DNA of 64,000 bases, from positions 6,959,001-7,023,000 of the forward strand of contig NC_134442.1 in NCBI RefSeq assembly GCF_030867145.1, in the 5' to 3' direction. The notes beneath the pieces were generated by a model that worked only from the letters and a program-made list of their open reading frames with translations, did not search any database and was not told where the DNA came from. This DNA comes from Opisthocomus hoazin (lineage: Eukaryota > Chordata > Aves > Opisthocomiformes > Opisthocomidae). Positions 45,741-57,540 of this stretch are shown here, piece by piece; within the stretch, counting starts at the first letter, position 1; the number at the start of each line of letters is the position of its first letter. A program made the translations under genes and the position numbers.

Positions 45741-45777
45741 TCGATGTGGGAGATGTCCCACATCGTCGATGTGGGAG
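45741..45777. repeat. Short hairpin plus repeated GATGTGGGAGA motif
   Basis: CGATGTGGGA (45742-45751) and its reverse complement (45756-45765) form a hairpin with a four-base loop. TCGATGTGGGAG occurs at 45741 and again at 45766, and a related AATGTGGGAGA precedes it. The run is absent from the matching place in unit A. Confidence 0.75.
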
Positions 45778-46614
45778 AAGCATCGCCTACATCTACTGGA
45801 TAGAGGTGGGACAGGACTTGCCTCATGGCAAGAAAGAACAAAAGCACTGAACATGCCTGAGATTCTCTTGGGGCCTGTTACATGGCTGCTCTGAATGGGG
45901 ATGGTGTTCCTGCAAGCCTTGTGCTGTCCTTGCTGGCTGCATGCGGTTGTGCTGGAGAGCCCTGGTACCTCAGGTAGCATCACAGGGTGTAGTTCACCTT
46001 CAAAATGAGCAGCTCCCTGAGTTAGGTCAGGCCTTGTAGGGGTGTCTGTGGGAAACCTGCCAGAGCTGCCAATGGAGATCTGGTAAATACAGCTGGTGGA
46101 GAAGAGAGAGAGACCCAGCTCTGCAGATGGCAATGACTGCATTTGCTCAGAGGAATTCCTCTCCAGGCTGCCCTGAACATAACGAGCAGGAACAGGCTTC
46201 GTTGCCCTAGATGTGGGCATCTGCTGTCACTGCAGGTGGCTCAAGGCAGGCTCTACCAGTCTCCAGAATGATGACCATAGACATTTCCCTGTCCCTCTTT
46301 ATGGCTCGATCAGAGCTTATAGTTACCTGCACATCTCCTGGACCATCTCTGGTCTCTCAAATGTCACCTGTTGTTTGCATAGGTCCAGGATATTCCTGCC
46401 TTTCACAGTCTGGGTATCCTGTCTCATAGTGGGACAGGAAGAGGTGACTCTTGGATTAACTTTGTCACCAGCTGGACAAAAGATTTGCTGCAAAGAAGTT
46501 TGCCTCCTGAGGTGATGGAGGAAACTTCAGTGATTACTTCAGCCTGTTTCACAGCAAGTTGTCCTGGAGCCCCAGGGACAACTGGAGGAGGCCCAGAGAG
46601 GGTAGAGAAAGTGC

Positions 46615-46863
46615 TGCCTTGGGCTGGTCCTGTGCTGCTGAGCTGGGCTGGGCTCCTGGGAAGGAGGGAGATCATGGCAACCAAGAAGCACTGCAAAGAC
46701 AGCTGTGCCCAGGAGCAGCTCCTCTGCCAAGCACAGCAGGGCTGAGGACCCTGCCTGCAGGCAGCGAGGGGAGAGGAGCGAGGCAGAGAGAGGTTAAAGG
46801 CAGTGTGGGGTGGGAGGATGCTGAGAGCTCAGTGGCAGGGAATTCATCAGAACCCATGATATG
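46615..46863 (+). promoter_or_regulatory. Conserved first-exon/promoter block of OR-D
   Basis: The block contains CTGAGCTGGGCTGGG, CAGGAGCAGCTCCTCTGCC, GCAGCGAGGGGAGAGGAGCG, TTAAAGG at 46794-46800 and GGATGCTGAGAGCTCA. A consensus splice donor ATG|GTAAGT lies at 46864, 70 bases after the TTAAAGG start. I infer a TATA-like element with a short non-coding exon 1. The acceptor TTTTCAACAG ends at 48993, 23 bases before the ATG of OR-D. No transcript evidence is available here. Confidence 0.65.
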
Positions 46864-49016
46864 GTAAGTCTGTGGCTACAGGGAAATGCAGATGAGTGTC
46901 TTGGAAGGGTTTCCTAGGCCTGGCACATGCCATGGCTGATAGGAGCTGTCAGGATGGCTCTCCTGGTTATTCTGGTTTGATGCAGAAGGATGTGCTTCAG
47001 AGAAGGGACTGCTTCTGGTGCATCAGAGGGACAGGGCAAGGCAACTCTCTTCTCCCAGGCTTGTCTGCAGGATTAGGAAGGCAGGTGTGCAACCAGATGT
47101 CCCCAGGATTGTCCTTCAGAGCAGGGTCCCTGCAATCCAGGAGGCTGTGTTCTACGGAAGGATCTCTGCTGCCTGCCAGGATCAGTGTTCAGACTGTCTA
47201 AGAAGCTCCCCATGGTGCTGAGGGGAGAAGTTCTGGGTTGAAGGAGTGTCCCATAGCAGGGCAGGGTCTTTTTGCTTTGAAGAGTGCTGCATGGGTCAGG
47301 GCTTCTCACAGCTTCAGCTCTACCTCATGTCTTTCTAAGGGGACTTCTCAAGAAGCACATCATTTTAGTGGCTCCTGGAAAAACAAGGACCTTTCCTGAC
47401 TCTTTGTCTGGTTGTCTGGGTTTGATACTGGAGACAAAAGTTCTCATTTCTGCTGAAGAATGTGCTTTGAGATGCCTAGTGTCTTACACTGAGAGACCGG
47501 TAACTCAGGGAGAAGCACCTCAAAGCACTGTACCCAACTGCCTCCATCCACCTCAGTGACATCTTCCTCTTTCCAGCCACATCAGGTTTCTGTGATCTGG
47601 TTTTCAGCCCCTGCTCGCACAGAGATGTCCCTGGGCAGTGCCCTGCCCCTGGGAGGTGTTGGCAGGGCAGAGGTGAGCACACAGCGAGTGGGACGGGGTT
47701 TGTGAGCACTGACAGGGAGTTGAGCTGGGGCCAGGGAGACGGCTCCTGCCAGGAGCAGCTCCAAGGAGCAGAGACACAGGCAGGGAGTGAGAGGGAGCTG
47801 CTGCCAGAAACACTGGGGAGGGGGATGGGGGAACGTCCCTGCTGTCCCTGCGGCACAGACACCTTCCACTCAGCCACTCCTCTCAGAAACCAGAGGTCAG
47901 AAAAGGAAAAGCTCCTGATTTCCATCTGTCTTTGTATGTCCCTTCTCCCTTGGCAAGCCCATTGTGACATCTCACTGCCATCCCCTCTTGCCTGGGCTGC
48001 CCTTGGTCTCACAGCTTGATTTGCTGAGTCAGTGTGGGGAGTGAGGTTTGGGGGTGACAGGTTCAGCTCCTGTTCAGATGCTGACCCTTTGGGTCCTGCA
48101 ATGTAGATGTTTCTGTGGGAGCCAAGTGCCCCAGTCCCCTCCAGACAACTTCAGGACATCCCGCTGTTTCCCTGGAGGGTCCTGCTGGGCTGCAGGGTGC
48201 CCTGCCAAAGGGCACAGCTCTCCCACAGTATCTCTGTTCTACCCAGGATCTCCATGGAGAAGACACCTCGGTGCTAAGGCCATGGCACTGCTGCTGGGCA
48301 GCTGTACGTGGGCAGATGCAATGGTGCCTCGGTGTCCCAGTCTGGGAGGGGGGAGATGAGAAAAGGCAGTGAGTCTGCCCAATTGCTCTCTGAACCTGGA
48401 TTCCTCTGCTCTCAGCAGTATCCACTTTCTTTTGAGGGGAACACCTGAGTGTGCTCCTCCTCCAGCTCCCAGCTGCCAGCACAGCTGAGCACAGGGCTGA
48501 GGGGCAGAGCAGCTCTCCTCACTCTGCACTGAGGGACAGTCCCTCTGCCTCTCAGGACCCACAGGATTTCACTTGGAGTGCGTTAGAAATGTCAGGGATT
48601 TCAGCCATCCAGACCCACTCCTAAATGTGGCAGGTGCGACTGGAACCAAATAAACGGAACAGATTCCCCTCAGCTCAGTTCTGCAGCTGGGCAAATTAGG
48701 AACAACAGTGACAAAAAGGTGTTTCGTAAATCACGAGTAACTTTTATTCAAGATCTCCTTGCGTTCCTAGTTCTCTCTTCCTGCACAGCAAGAAGGACTG
48801 CTCGGGAATCCATTACAGAATTTCTGCTCACAACGGCCCCCCAAGCCAGCAAAACCCAGAGCCCAGGTGAAGGAGCTGAAGAGAGGTCTTCCTGAAAATA
48901 CTGACTCTGACTATGGGGTTGCTATGAGACAAGCAACACATTCTGCTCAGAGAAGTCTGTCATGAATCAGTACTACATTTTCCTTTTCAACAGATCACCA
49001 TAGCCAGTGGAAGCAA

Positions 49017-49994
49017 ATGTCCAACAGCAGCTTCGTCACTAGGTTCCTCCTTCTGGCATTTGCAGACACACGGGAGCTGCAGCTCTTGCACTTCTGGCTC
49101 TTCCTGGCCATCTACCTGGCTGCCCTCCTCAGCAATGTCCTCATCATCACCACCATAGCCTGCGACCACTGCCTCCACACCCCCATGTACTTCTTCCTCC
49201 TCAAACTCTCCCTCATTGACCTGGGCTCCATCTCCACCATTCTCCCCAAATCCATGTCCAATTCCTTCTGGGACACCAGGGACATTTCCTACTGGGGTTG
49301 CTGTGCCCAGGTCTTCTTTGTATTTTTCTTCTTTGGTGCAGAGTACTCTCTTCTGACCATCATGGCCTATGACCGCTACGTTGCCATCTGCAGACCCCTG
49401 CACTACGGGACCCTTCTGGGCAGCAGAGCTTGTGTCCACATGGCAGCAGCTGCCTGGGGCAGTGCTTTGCTCAATGCTCTCCTGCACACTGCCAATACAT
49501 TTTCCATACCCCTCTGCAAGGGCAATGCTGTGGATCAGTTCTTCTGTGAAATCCCCCAGATCCTCAAGCTCTCCTGCTCAGAATCCTACCTCAGGAAAGC
49601 TGGGCTTTTTGTGGTTAGTTTATCTTTAGGTTTGGGGTGTTTTGTTTTCATTGTGCTGTCCTATGTGCAGATCTTCAGGGTCGTGCTGAGGATCCCCTCT
49701 GAGCAGGGACGGCACAAAGCCTATTCCACGTGCTTCCCTCACTTGGCAGTGGTCTCCCTGTTTATCAGCACTGCCATGTTTGCCTACCTTAAGCCCCCCT
49801 CCTTCTCTTCCTCATCCCTGGATCTGGTGGTGGCTATTTTGTATTCGGTGGTTCCTCCAGCAGTGAATCCCCTCATTTACAGCGTAAGGAACCAGGAGAT
49901 CAAGGCTGCTCTAAGGAAACTGACGACTAGACATTTTTCAGAAGCCATACACTTCCTACTTCCCTCTGCAAATGTCTGCCAGTGCAGGTCATAA
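49017..49994 (+). CDS. OR-D: intact olfactory receptor, family 14-like (325 aa)
   Basis: This is a seven-pass G-protein-coupled odorant receptor; such proteins sit in the cilia of olfactory sensory neurons and signal through a G-olf type protein. Motifs in order: an N-glycosylation site at Asn3 (NSS), PMYFF at 56-60, Cys95/Cys96 before TM3, MAYDRYVAIC at 116-125, loop cysteines 167, 177 and 187, SYVQ at 215-218, KAYSTC at 234-239 (usually KAFSTC) and PAVNPLIYSVRNQE at 281-294. The tail runs 15 residues beyond OR-F. ATG at 49017 is chosen because it is the conserved MSNSS start, 23 bases after an acceptor (TTCAACAG to 48993). The coding part is a single exon, usual for ORs. The family assignment rests on similarity to the avian gamma-c type; the ligand is unknown. 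Confidence 0.93.
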   Translation: MSNSSFVTRFLLLAFADTRELQLLHFWLFLAIYLAALLSNVLIITTIACDHCLHTPMYFFLLKLSLIDLGSISTILPKSMSNSFWDTRDISYWGCCAQVFFVFFFFGAEYSLLTIMAYDRYVAICRPLHYGTLLGSRACVHMAAAAWGSALLNALLHTANTFSIPLCKGNAVDQFFCEIPQILKLSCSESYLRKAGLFVVSLSLGLGCFVFIVLSYVQIFRVVLRIPSEQGRHKAYSTCFPHLAVVSLFISTAMFAYLKPPSFSSSSLDLVVAILYSVVPPAVNPLIYSVRNQEIKAALRKLTTRHFSEAIHFLLPSANVCQCRS

Positions 49995-50157
49995 CAGGCC
50001 AGGTCTGTCTTTCCAGCATTACATTTTTTCATCCCATTTGTGATTTTCTTGTCTTTGAATTATGTAATTTTTCTTCCCCTCCTTCTTGAAAATTCACCCA
50101 TCTTGTGTGACCCTGAGACTTTGTGCAAATGGGGAGTATCTTCTTGTATGTAAGTGA

Positions 50158-50163
50158 AATAAA
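50158..50163 (+). terminator. Polyadenylation signal of OR-D
   Basis: AATAAA lies 164 bases after the OR-D stop codon, the first such hexamer in the 3' flank. Confidence 0.6.
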
Positions 50164-50170
50164 TGAAACT

Positions 50171-50660
50171 GCAGAAACTTTTGTGTCAGACATCCATCCT
50201 CAGGGTACAAGGAATGAATGGGAAATGAAAACACCTTTCTAGCTGCACCAGCTCTTGGAAGGCTGGTCTGTGCCTGGAGCAGTCAGAGCTCTTGAGAACT
50301 GGAATGGCCAGGGCTTTTGTGCTGGCCTGGGGAGACAGAATGGCATGGAGGGGCTGCAAAGCTCTCAGGATCTCCTGGAGAGGAGAGCAGGGGACACAGG
50401 ATGCCTCCTTTTCTTTCTGCTATGCATGGTCCTTCATCTCTGGGGCTGAGTCCTCTCTGAGCCCCAGCAGCTGCTGTGCTCTTCAGAGGGGCTGAGGTTG
50501 TGGAGTGACTGCCCAGAGCACCCTGCGGTGGGCACTGCTGTGGGGCCAGCCCAGACTGGGCTGTGCTGGGGAGAGGACATTGTCAGTGGAAAGAGGGCAG
50601 GGGAGGTGGGAGAGCTTGGAGGGAGCTGCTCTGGACTGAGAAGTACCTGGGAGGGAAAAC
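50171..50660. other. Unassigned sequence
   Basis: G+C-rich spacer between the OR-D flank and duplicon copy iii. No repeat family or gene was recognised. Confidence 0.4.
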
Positions 50661-53600
50661 CATCAATGTATAACTCGTGCTGCCTGACTGTGCAGGGGGA
50701 AGACTCACACCCAAGGGTTTGAGGTGCAGAGCCAGGGCTGATGGAAGCGTTGGAACGTATACAGGTACAGGAGAGAGGAGACTGGTCTGTGCCCTTGGTG
50801 GCACAGACAGACTAGGAAGGTGGCCCAGGGGCCTTTGTAACCGCTCAGCCATTGGCCATTTCTCACTGGCCATTTCAGTCACGGGCCTCTCAACACAGGT
50901 TTCTAGGTAAGTTTTGCTGTAAAGACGTCTCCACCCTCCTGCTGGGCCTCTCTTTTGGCCTACATCCTGGCAGACCCTCGAGCAAGGCTGTGAAGCCCTA
51001 CATAGAACACAGCCTCTCCAGGAGCTTGGAGCAGCTGCCTGACAGGAAGGCCATGGGAAAACAAACACTGAGAACTACTGTAGGCATCATTTCAGGGGAA
51101 CTATTCCCCACTCTGAATGCACACTGTCCTGTGCGGTGCCTGCTCAGTGGGTCTGTGGGACCATATGCAGAGATCACTTCTTGCTAGAGAAAGAGTGCCA
51201 GCTGCTGAACCTGCTGCTTTCGCCCTAGTATTTCAGGGATTCACCCAGACATAACTTTCCACTGTGCTTTGATCCTTCCCGCAGCAAGGCAGGAATCTCA
51301 AGCATATTTGACAGATTACCTTGGAGTCTATCACAGGCCCATGTTATCCAAACACAGACCTTCTACTTGTCAAGCACACAAGACTAAACAATGATTAGTA
51401 TGCTATATGTGTTTTTCACACCCCAGATGCAAGTCACTTGAGCACGTTGACAATCCTCCTTGCCAATCTTCCATTATCATCCCACATGCAGCATGTGACA
51501 ATCCAACAGCACACACCATTTCCCCTGCCCTGAAAGGCTGTTATGACAGATGGAACCCAACCTCATGGGCTAAGTGAACTCAACGAACATTTTAGAGGGA
51601 TGACCCATATGGTAAGGAATGTTATCTCTGTGTGTAAATCAAAGGACAGGAAAACTGGTGATCATTTACTGGAAACTGTGGGATCTGAGTGTGATGTAGA
51701 TTTTATACAATTTGTATTTTATACAAAAAGGGGCAGATGCTGTCCTGGCTTCAGCTGTGTCTCACTCACAGCTTCTTCTCCTTGACCGTCGTTGTACCCT
51801 CCCACGCAAAGAGGTCATCTGTGTTTACCTGTCCCTCCCATCCCTAGTTTGGCTTCCTTTGCAGCTTCATTTGGCATTTCCAAGCTTGTCACCATGACAA
51901 TTCTTCCCTTGGTCAGCAGTTCCATTCAACAGGTACCTCCTTCTACTATCTGTACTGTCCTGCAACTCCTCATGCTGCTGTCTTGTCAGAGGCACCACAA
52001 ATCTGGTACGCACACATTAGAAGTGGACAAAAGAGAGCTTTACTCCAGGGGGAACTTTGAGAAGCTTTTAGATTTGGCAGTAGAAGCCTGATGAAGTTTT
52101 ACAAGAAGTTACAAGTCATTTTGGGATGTGAGAATAACTCAAATAAATGCGGGCAGGTAGGCACCTGAACAGCTCAAGAGTGACCCTGAGGAGAAGGGCC
52201 TGGGCATACCAAGGGATGCCATATGAGCGAGTGGCGCATGCTCAAAGTGAATAAGGCCAACAGCATACAGGGCTGCATTAGCAGGAGCCTGTCAACCCAG
52301 ACCAGAGACTTACACCACCTTGACTCAGCACTGGTGCAGTCACATCTGATCTAGTGTGTCTGCACGTGGGGCTCCCCATTCTGGAGGAATGTGTAGGAAC
52401 CAGAAAGGTTCTAGAGGAGATCTGACAGGATGGGTTTTACGGCTTCTGTAGAGAGGCTGAGGGACCTGGGCTTCTTTAGTCTTGTGGAGGCTGAGGGCAC
52501 TGAAGTAGTAGCCTGCATCTGCCTGAAGGGTTGTTTCAGAGGTGGTGGATCTTTTCTTGGTAGTGAGAAGGGAAGGAAACCTTCAGAAAATGCTGCTTGG
52601 AAAGGTCAGGGTAGAGGTGAAGAAAAAGAGGTCTCCCTCATAGGGTATTTTTACTGTGTAAGAGGTCACCCAGATAGAGTCTGGATCAGCCCATGGATAT
52701 GAATGTCAAGGAGAAGCCAGTGAACGTGGAGAGACATCAATTAATGTACGGAAATGCTGGTGTGAGCACTGGGTAGGAAGTAAAGATGTGTGACTAGAGG
52801 CTGAAGGGAAAGAATTGTGCACATGGGACAGTGTAGGACAGCATGTAGTAAAGATGGCTAAGGACTCTGGCTGGGCTAAAGGTTTCAACAGGACCAAGGG
52901 CTTTGTCCCCTTGGCTACGGTATGGCAGTTGCCTCTAACACCGATTCCTACCAGGAGAAACTTTCTTTTGAGGCTCTGAACTGTGTTTCATCCTTGCGTC
53001 TTCTTTGGGAGGCTGAGAGGTTTTGCAGAATTTTCCCACACTTGTCATTGCTCACCCACACATTCAGCTGTCCCCATAAAGAGCCCTGAGCCACACGTGA
53101 GGGACAGTATCTGCCTTCCCAGGGCCTGGGGCTCAGGCCTTGGCCTTGCTGCTGCATAAAGAAGACCAAGGGTTTTCTCAGCATTGCAGCCACCTGCACA
53201 ACGCCTTTGCCTACCTGCAATAATGGCCTCCCATTCTCTGCTCTAAGGAGTCCTTGGGGAGGCTTTGTCAGTAATGGCCCGCAGTGGGGCCAATCAGTGC
53301 TTCCAGGTACTTGGAGTATTGCTTCTGACTTCCTGAACAGTTTTTTCTGTCTCCTCTCAGCATCTGAGGTTCATGGACTCAACACCAAATACCCCATGGG
53401 GCTCATTAAAATACAAAAAGTGCTAAGCTAAAAGGCTCATGTAATTTTCTTCACTTCTTCAAGAATTCTACCACTAGCTGGAGTTTATTCATAGAGTAGA
53501 TAAGGAGGAAGGTGTCATACTGTGCGTAATAAAAATATTTGTTGATTTTAAGGGATACTTTTAATTGCTTTTCAGTTTACAGAATTAGTGGTAGAAAAAT

Positions 53601-54560
53601 TTTCCAAGTGATATTGTTCTAGGGTGTCTCCTCAGGAGGGCTGGACAGGTAGGAAAAGCAGTCCCTTGAGGTCTGAAACTCTGTATGGACAACTTTTGCT
53701 CCTCACCTCCCCAACCCTAATGTTTCTCTCATCAGCCACCTGGGACTTGCGTCACCAATCTTTGCATCAGACTTCTCCAGTGATCTCTGCAGCTGGATGT
53801 TACAGCTCCATTGCACCATCTCCCACCTCCTCTCCATAGAGAGCTGGCTGCACACAGGCACAGCAGGAGTTCTCCTATTTGCAGGAAAAGAAAAATTAAA
53901 GCATAATTAAATTCCACAAACAAAACACACAGTACAAACTTACTGTAATTACAATCTACGTCTTATGAGGTTGCCTTCTTATAAGGCATCCACTTTCGAG
54001 AAATATTGTAGCTAGGTAGAGGAAAAAAACTAGTTATAAACATAATTAGAGAGTTGGCTAAGGAGACAATTAGTCTACTGAAAGGCACGCAAACTTTTAA
54101 CTCCCTGATGTCAAAATAGCAGCTCGGTAGGTCGCAGGAATCTGAGAACAAAGAGTAAAAGGAGGAGAAAAGTGGTCAATAATGGAAAGGGCCTTTGTCT
54201 AGGCAGACTGCATGTTTAAAAAATTACTTTAGAAATAGCCAAGACAGGTGAAAATATATGAAAATTTGAAGGAATTCAATACATCTTTTAACAGGCAGAA
54301 TAGCGGTTATGAAGTTCTAGGGGAAGATCGACATTTCTTTGGAATATCCCTTTCAAAACTTCATGGTCTTGGTAGAGGGCCTCCTCTTGTGAGTGAGGAC
54401 AAGGCAATGTCACGCCTGTTGTTGAAAAAGGTCAGAAAGTCAACCCAGGGAACCCCAGGCTGTACAAGGTCACTTTGGCATTTCTGTGCACCGAAAAAAG
54501 AAGAATGTGTCCGAAAGCAGTCAGCATGGATTGATGATGGGTCATCATGTCTCTGAAGCC
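50661..54560 (-). repeat. Segmental duplicon, copy iii (full length, 3.9 kb)
   Basis: This copy spans everything found in copies i and ii. 50661-53385 corresponds reversed to 2715-1 and 53110-54560 to 26118-24670. It lies between OR-D and OR-F. It contains a sense CR1 relic at 52200-52640. Open frames such as 51543-51785 and 54248-54556 have similar counterparts in copies i and ii but show no known domain. Confidence 0.8.
52200..52640 (+). mobile_element. Old CR1 relic inside duplicon copy iii, sense
   Basis: GTGAATAAGGCCAACAGCAT, TGACTCAGCACTGGTGCAGT and GAGAGGCTGAGGGACCTGGG follow the CR1 RT end, with many gaps. This is the same relic as 880-1150 in copy i. Confidence 0.55.
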
Positions 54561-56139
54561 TGATTGCCAACATGATGAAGTATCGGCATTTGTGCATGAG
54601 TAAAGAACAGTGGATGTCATTTTTGACCCTTCTGACATGGTCTCCCTCAATGTCCTTTTTCCCAGGTTAGGCCATTAATGTCTGAATAGGTTGACAAAGA
54701 AATGAGTAAAAAACCAGTTGGATCATCAGGCTTAGAGAGCAGTGGTGAAAGAGTCATGCCCTACCTGGAGGTCACTGGGATGTACCAGGGCATTGTGGGA
54801 CAGTAGAGGGAATTTTCCTTGACTCCTCACGTGTGTCTTCCCAAGCTCAACTTTACTCCTAACCCCGAACACCCAAGTGCCATTGGGAGGATGTGGAATG
54901 GGAGTGGCAGTCAGTTCATTACACTCTGTTTCTGAAATTCTCCATTGTGGGTCCTTCCCACTGTCTACCGTTCTCCACAAACTGCTCCATAGTGAATCCT
55001 TTCGACAGGGTACAGTCCTTCAGGAATGGACTGCTCCTGTGTGGGTCCCCCAGAGGCCATAGGTCCTGCCCAAAAACTTGTTCCTTCATAAGCTTCTGTC
55101 CATGGGCAGCAGCTCCGGTGGGGAGCCTGCTCCACTGTGGTGCCACATGGGCTGCAGCTCTCACTATCCCAAAGCATAAAGGCCAGCACACCATGGCTTC
55201 TCTTCTGAACCAGACCACCAGATGTCCTGAAGGATGGCTGTTTCCTAGCCCCATAAGAGTTTAGAAAACTCAGTGCTTGTACCACGCCAGTGTCTTGGCT
55301 ATTGCTCATCCATGTTTGCCCAGTGCCAAGGTGTTCTCTGTTTCTTGCTCTGCTCCCTCCCAGTGAGAAAGTGGGTGATGGGAAGGATGTTGTGAGGGTA
55401 CACAGCCACGACAGCTGATCCAGTCTGCCCAGAGACATATTCCATATCATATGACAGACATTACAAAGATGTGGAATTAAGAAAGTTTCAGGACAGAGAT
55501 AAGAAAAGTCTGTTTCTACATCCAAACATTGCAGCAGGTCTTAAAGTGATGTTGTGCCATCTCTGTGCTTGGAAGCTTTCCGGCCACCACAGGATCAAGC
55601 CTTCAGCAATGTGGTCTGACTCCATGGCTGGTCCTGATGTGAGTGCGAGGCCAATAAAGAGACCTCCTGAAGTCCCATATAGGAGACTGGAAATTTAAAT
55701 TATGCTGGGGTTCCTTTCTCCTCTTGGTCTTCCCTTGAGGACAGTTGGGAAAGTTCTCAGGTTCCCCATGACCATGGAACTAAGTCAGATGTTAGTATAG
55801 TCAGGCCAGCTGCAGCTTTCTTGTCCTGCTCCAGGTAGCATTGCTCAGATGCCAGGCTGCCTGACAAGGATGTCAAAAACACTCTCCATCATTTCCTTTG
55901 CTTCCCCTTTCATTCCCTTTTCACTCTTCCCACCTCTCCAGTCCTACTCTTTAACCATCCTTTTCAACTCCTATTTAAAAGAAAGTCTTCTTTACATTTT
56001 CCCATTTGGTCTGCGTTTCCTCACTTTGGATCCTCCTCTCTTACATGATTACCACAGTGTTTTTTACTTTGATTAGCAAGTCCATGAACACTGGCACACT
56101 TTCCTTATCTGAAACTACTTTATTTATGGTCATATTAGA
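54561..56139. other. Unassigned sequence
   Basis: About 1.6 kb without recognised gene or repeat. Open frames of 100-190 codons on the minus strand near 54920-55525 overlap in three frames and show no domain, so they are not called. Confidence 0.4.
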
Positions 56140-56720
56140 AGCACAATGACTCAGGATGACCCTGAGTATACACATTTTCAAAGCTGGACAGTTGAAGGTT
56201 TTGTCCATGCGGACCTGGAGGCACCTGAGGATTTGAGCAACAGGAACCTGAAGCTTGAGCAGGAAAAGCTGCAGAATAAGTCCATGCAGCAGCATGGGAA
56301 GGGATCCGAATGGCAAAGGAGTTCCCTGAGGAGAAGGGACTGGGCATGATGATAGCAGAAGTCATAGGAGCCAGTGGGCTTCACATTTCAGAAAGAAAGT
56401 GGAGAAACCAGAGGAGGTCTGCCAAGATGGAGTGAGGGGCTGAAAGCATGAGGAGTGAGAACAGTCTGTGAGAACTGGGCCTCTCTGGCCTTTTGAAGGA
56501 GAGGCGTGCGTTGCCCTAGAAAGAGCCTATGCCTACCTGGACAGATGACAGAGCCAAGCTCTCCTCTGCGGTGAACAATGACATAAGAGAAACAATAGTC
56601 ACAGAGGGCTTTTTTGGAGATTTAGGCTGAGCCTTAGGAAAAATAAAATGGACTGGGAGGAGCATCGCTGTGATCTCTACCTTTGGAGGTCTTCAGGTTT
56701 CATCTCCACATTGTCACAGC
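56140..56720 (+). mobile_element. Old CR1 relic, sense
   Basis: GAGAACTGGGCCTCTCTGGC, CCAAGCTCTCCTCTG, GACATAAGAGAAACAATAGTC and GGCTGAGCCTTAGGAAAAAT resemble the 3' part of older CR1 subfamilies in order. It has no frame. Confidence 0.5.
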
Positions 56721-57011
56721 CAGACTGGAGGGTGGACAGAAGACACCCAACAGTCTCTTCCCGACCAACCCTTCCATGAGCATGTGACTTGCTACGTGCT
56801 TTCTAAGAAGTGGTTAAGCTGGAGCTGCGTTCCTCTACTTCACAGGAAAACTCCACAAACACCGCAAGAAACCTCATGGACTGTTTGCATCCTGCTGTCT
56901 TGCTTGGCCCGTGAATACTGGGGAGACTGAGTAGTGCCCCATCAGAGTCAGGGTCTGGGATTCACACATTTCTTCAGGTCATTTAAATAAGACATTGTTC
57001 ATTCCTCACCC
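56721..57011. other. Unassigned sequence
   Basis: Short spacer with nothing recognised. Confidence 0.35.
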
Positions 57012-57540
57012 TGGACCTGGCTGGGATGGAGTTAATTCTCCTCACAGCAGACCATATGTTGATCTGCTTTGGATTTGTAACTAAACCAGAATTGATAATC
57101 CATCAGTGTTGTGGCTACTGCTGAACAGTCCTTGCAGAGCATGAAGGTTTCCTCGTTTTCACACTCTGCCTGGACAGTGAGTTGGCTGAGTGTACAGAAG
57201 AACCTGAGACAGCTGACCCAAAATGACTGAAAGGATATTGCATACCATAAGAAGTCATGGTCAGTGATAATAACTCGGGGAGAAGAGGATGAAATGAAGG
57301 CATTTATGGTCATGATATTTGTCTTCCCATGTCACTGATACCTGTATTGAAGCCCTCATTTCCTGGCAATGGCTAAACCCGTGTCTGCCCATGGGAAGCA
57401 GTGACTGAATTCCTCATTATTGATTCTTCAACATGCAGATTTTGCTTCACCTATTAAACTGTCTTTGTGTTGACCCATGAGTTTTCTCACTTTTGTCACT
57501 GCTGACTGTCTCCTCCTTCATGCTGGGTGTATAAGGGTTG
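57012..57540 (+). mobile_element. Solo LTR, diverged
   Basis: CTGGCTGGGATGGAGTTAAT, GCTTTGGATTTGTAACTA, GACAGCTGACCCAAAATGAC, CATACCATAAGAAGTCATGG and ACCCATGAGTTTTCTCACTT form the body of an LTR type common in songbirds. The last block is shared with the minus-strand LTR at 43633-43950. The 5' TG is placed at 57012; the 3' end is uncertain. Confidence 0.7.

Larger units (their letters stand above)
45390..50170 (+). repeat. OR duplication unit D
   Basis: Starting at AGTGCCCAAGG (45392), the same start as unit A at 3600, the unit includes the first-exon block, a 2130-base putative intron, the intact OR-D exon and a polyadenylation signal. It lacks the solo LTR found in unit A, so it shows the arrangement before that insertion. 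Confidence 0.75.

Noticed and set aside
45446-46220. Two overlapping minus-strand frames of 133 and 191 codons
   Set aside because: They overlap in different frames, and the homologous flank of unit A is broken in other places; this is non-coding OR flank.
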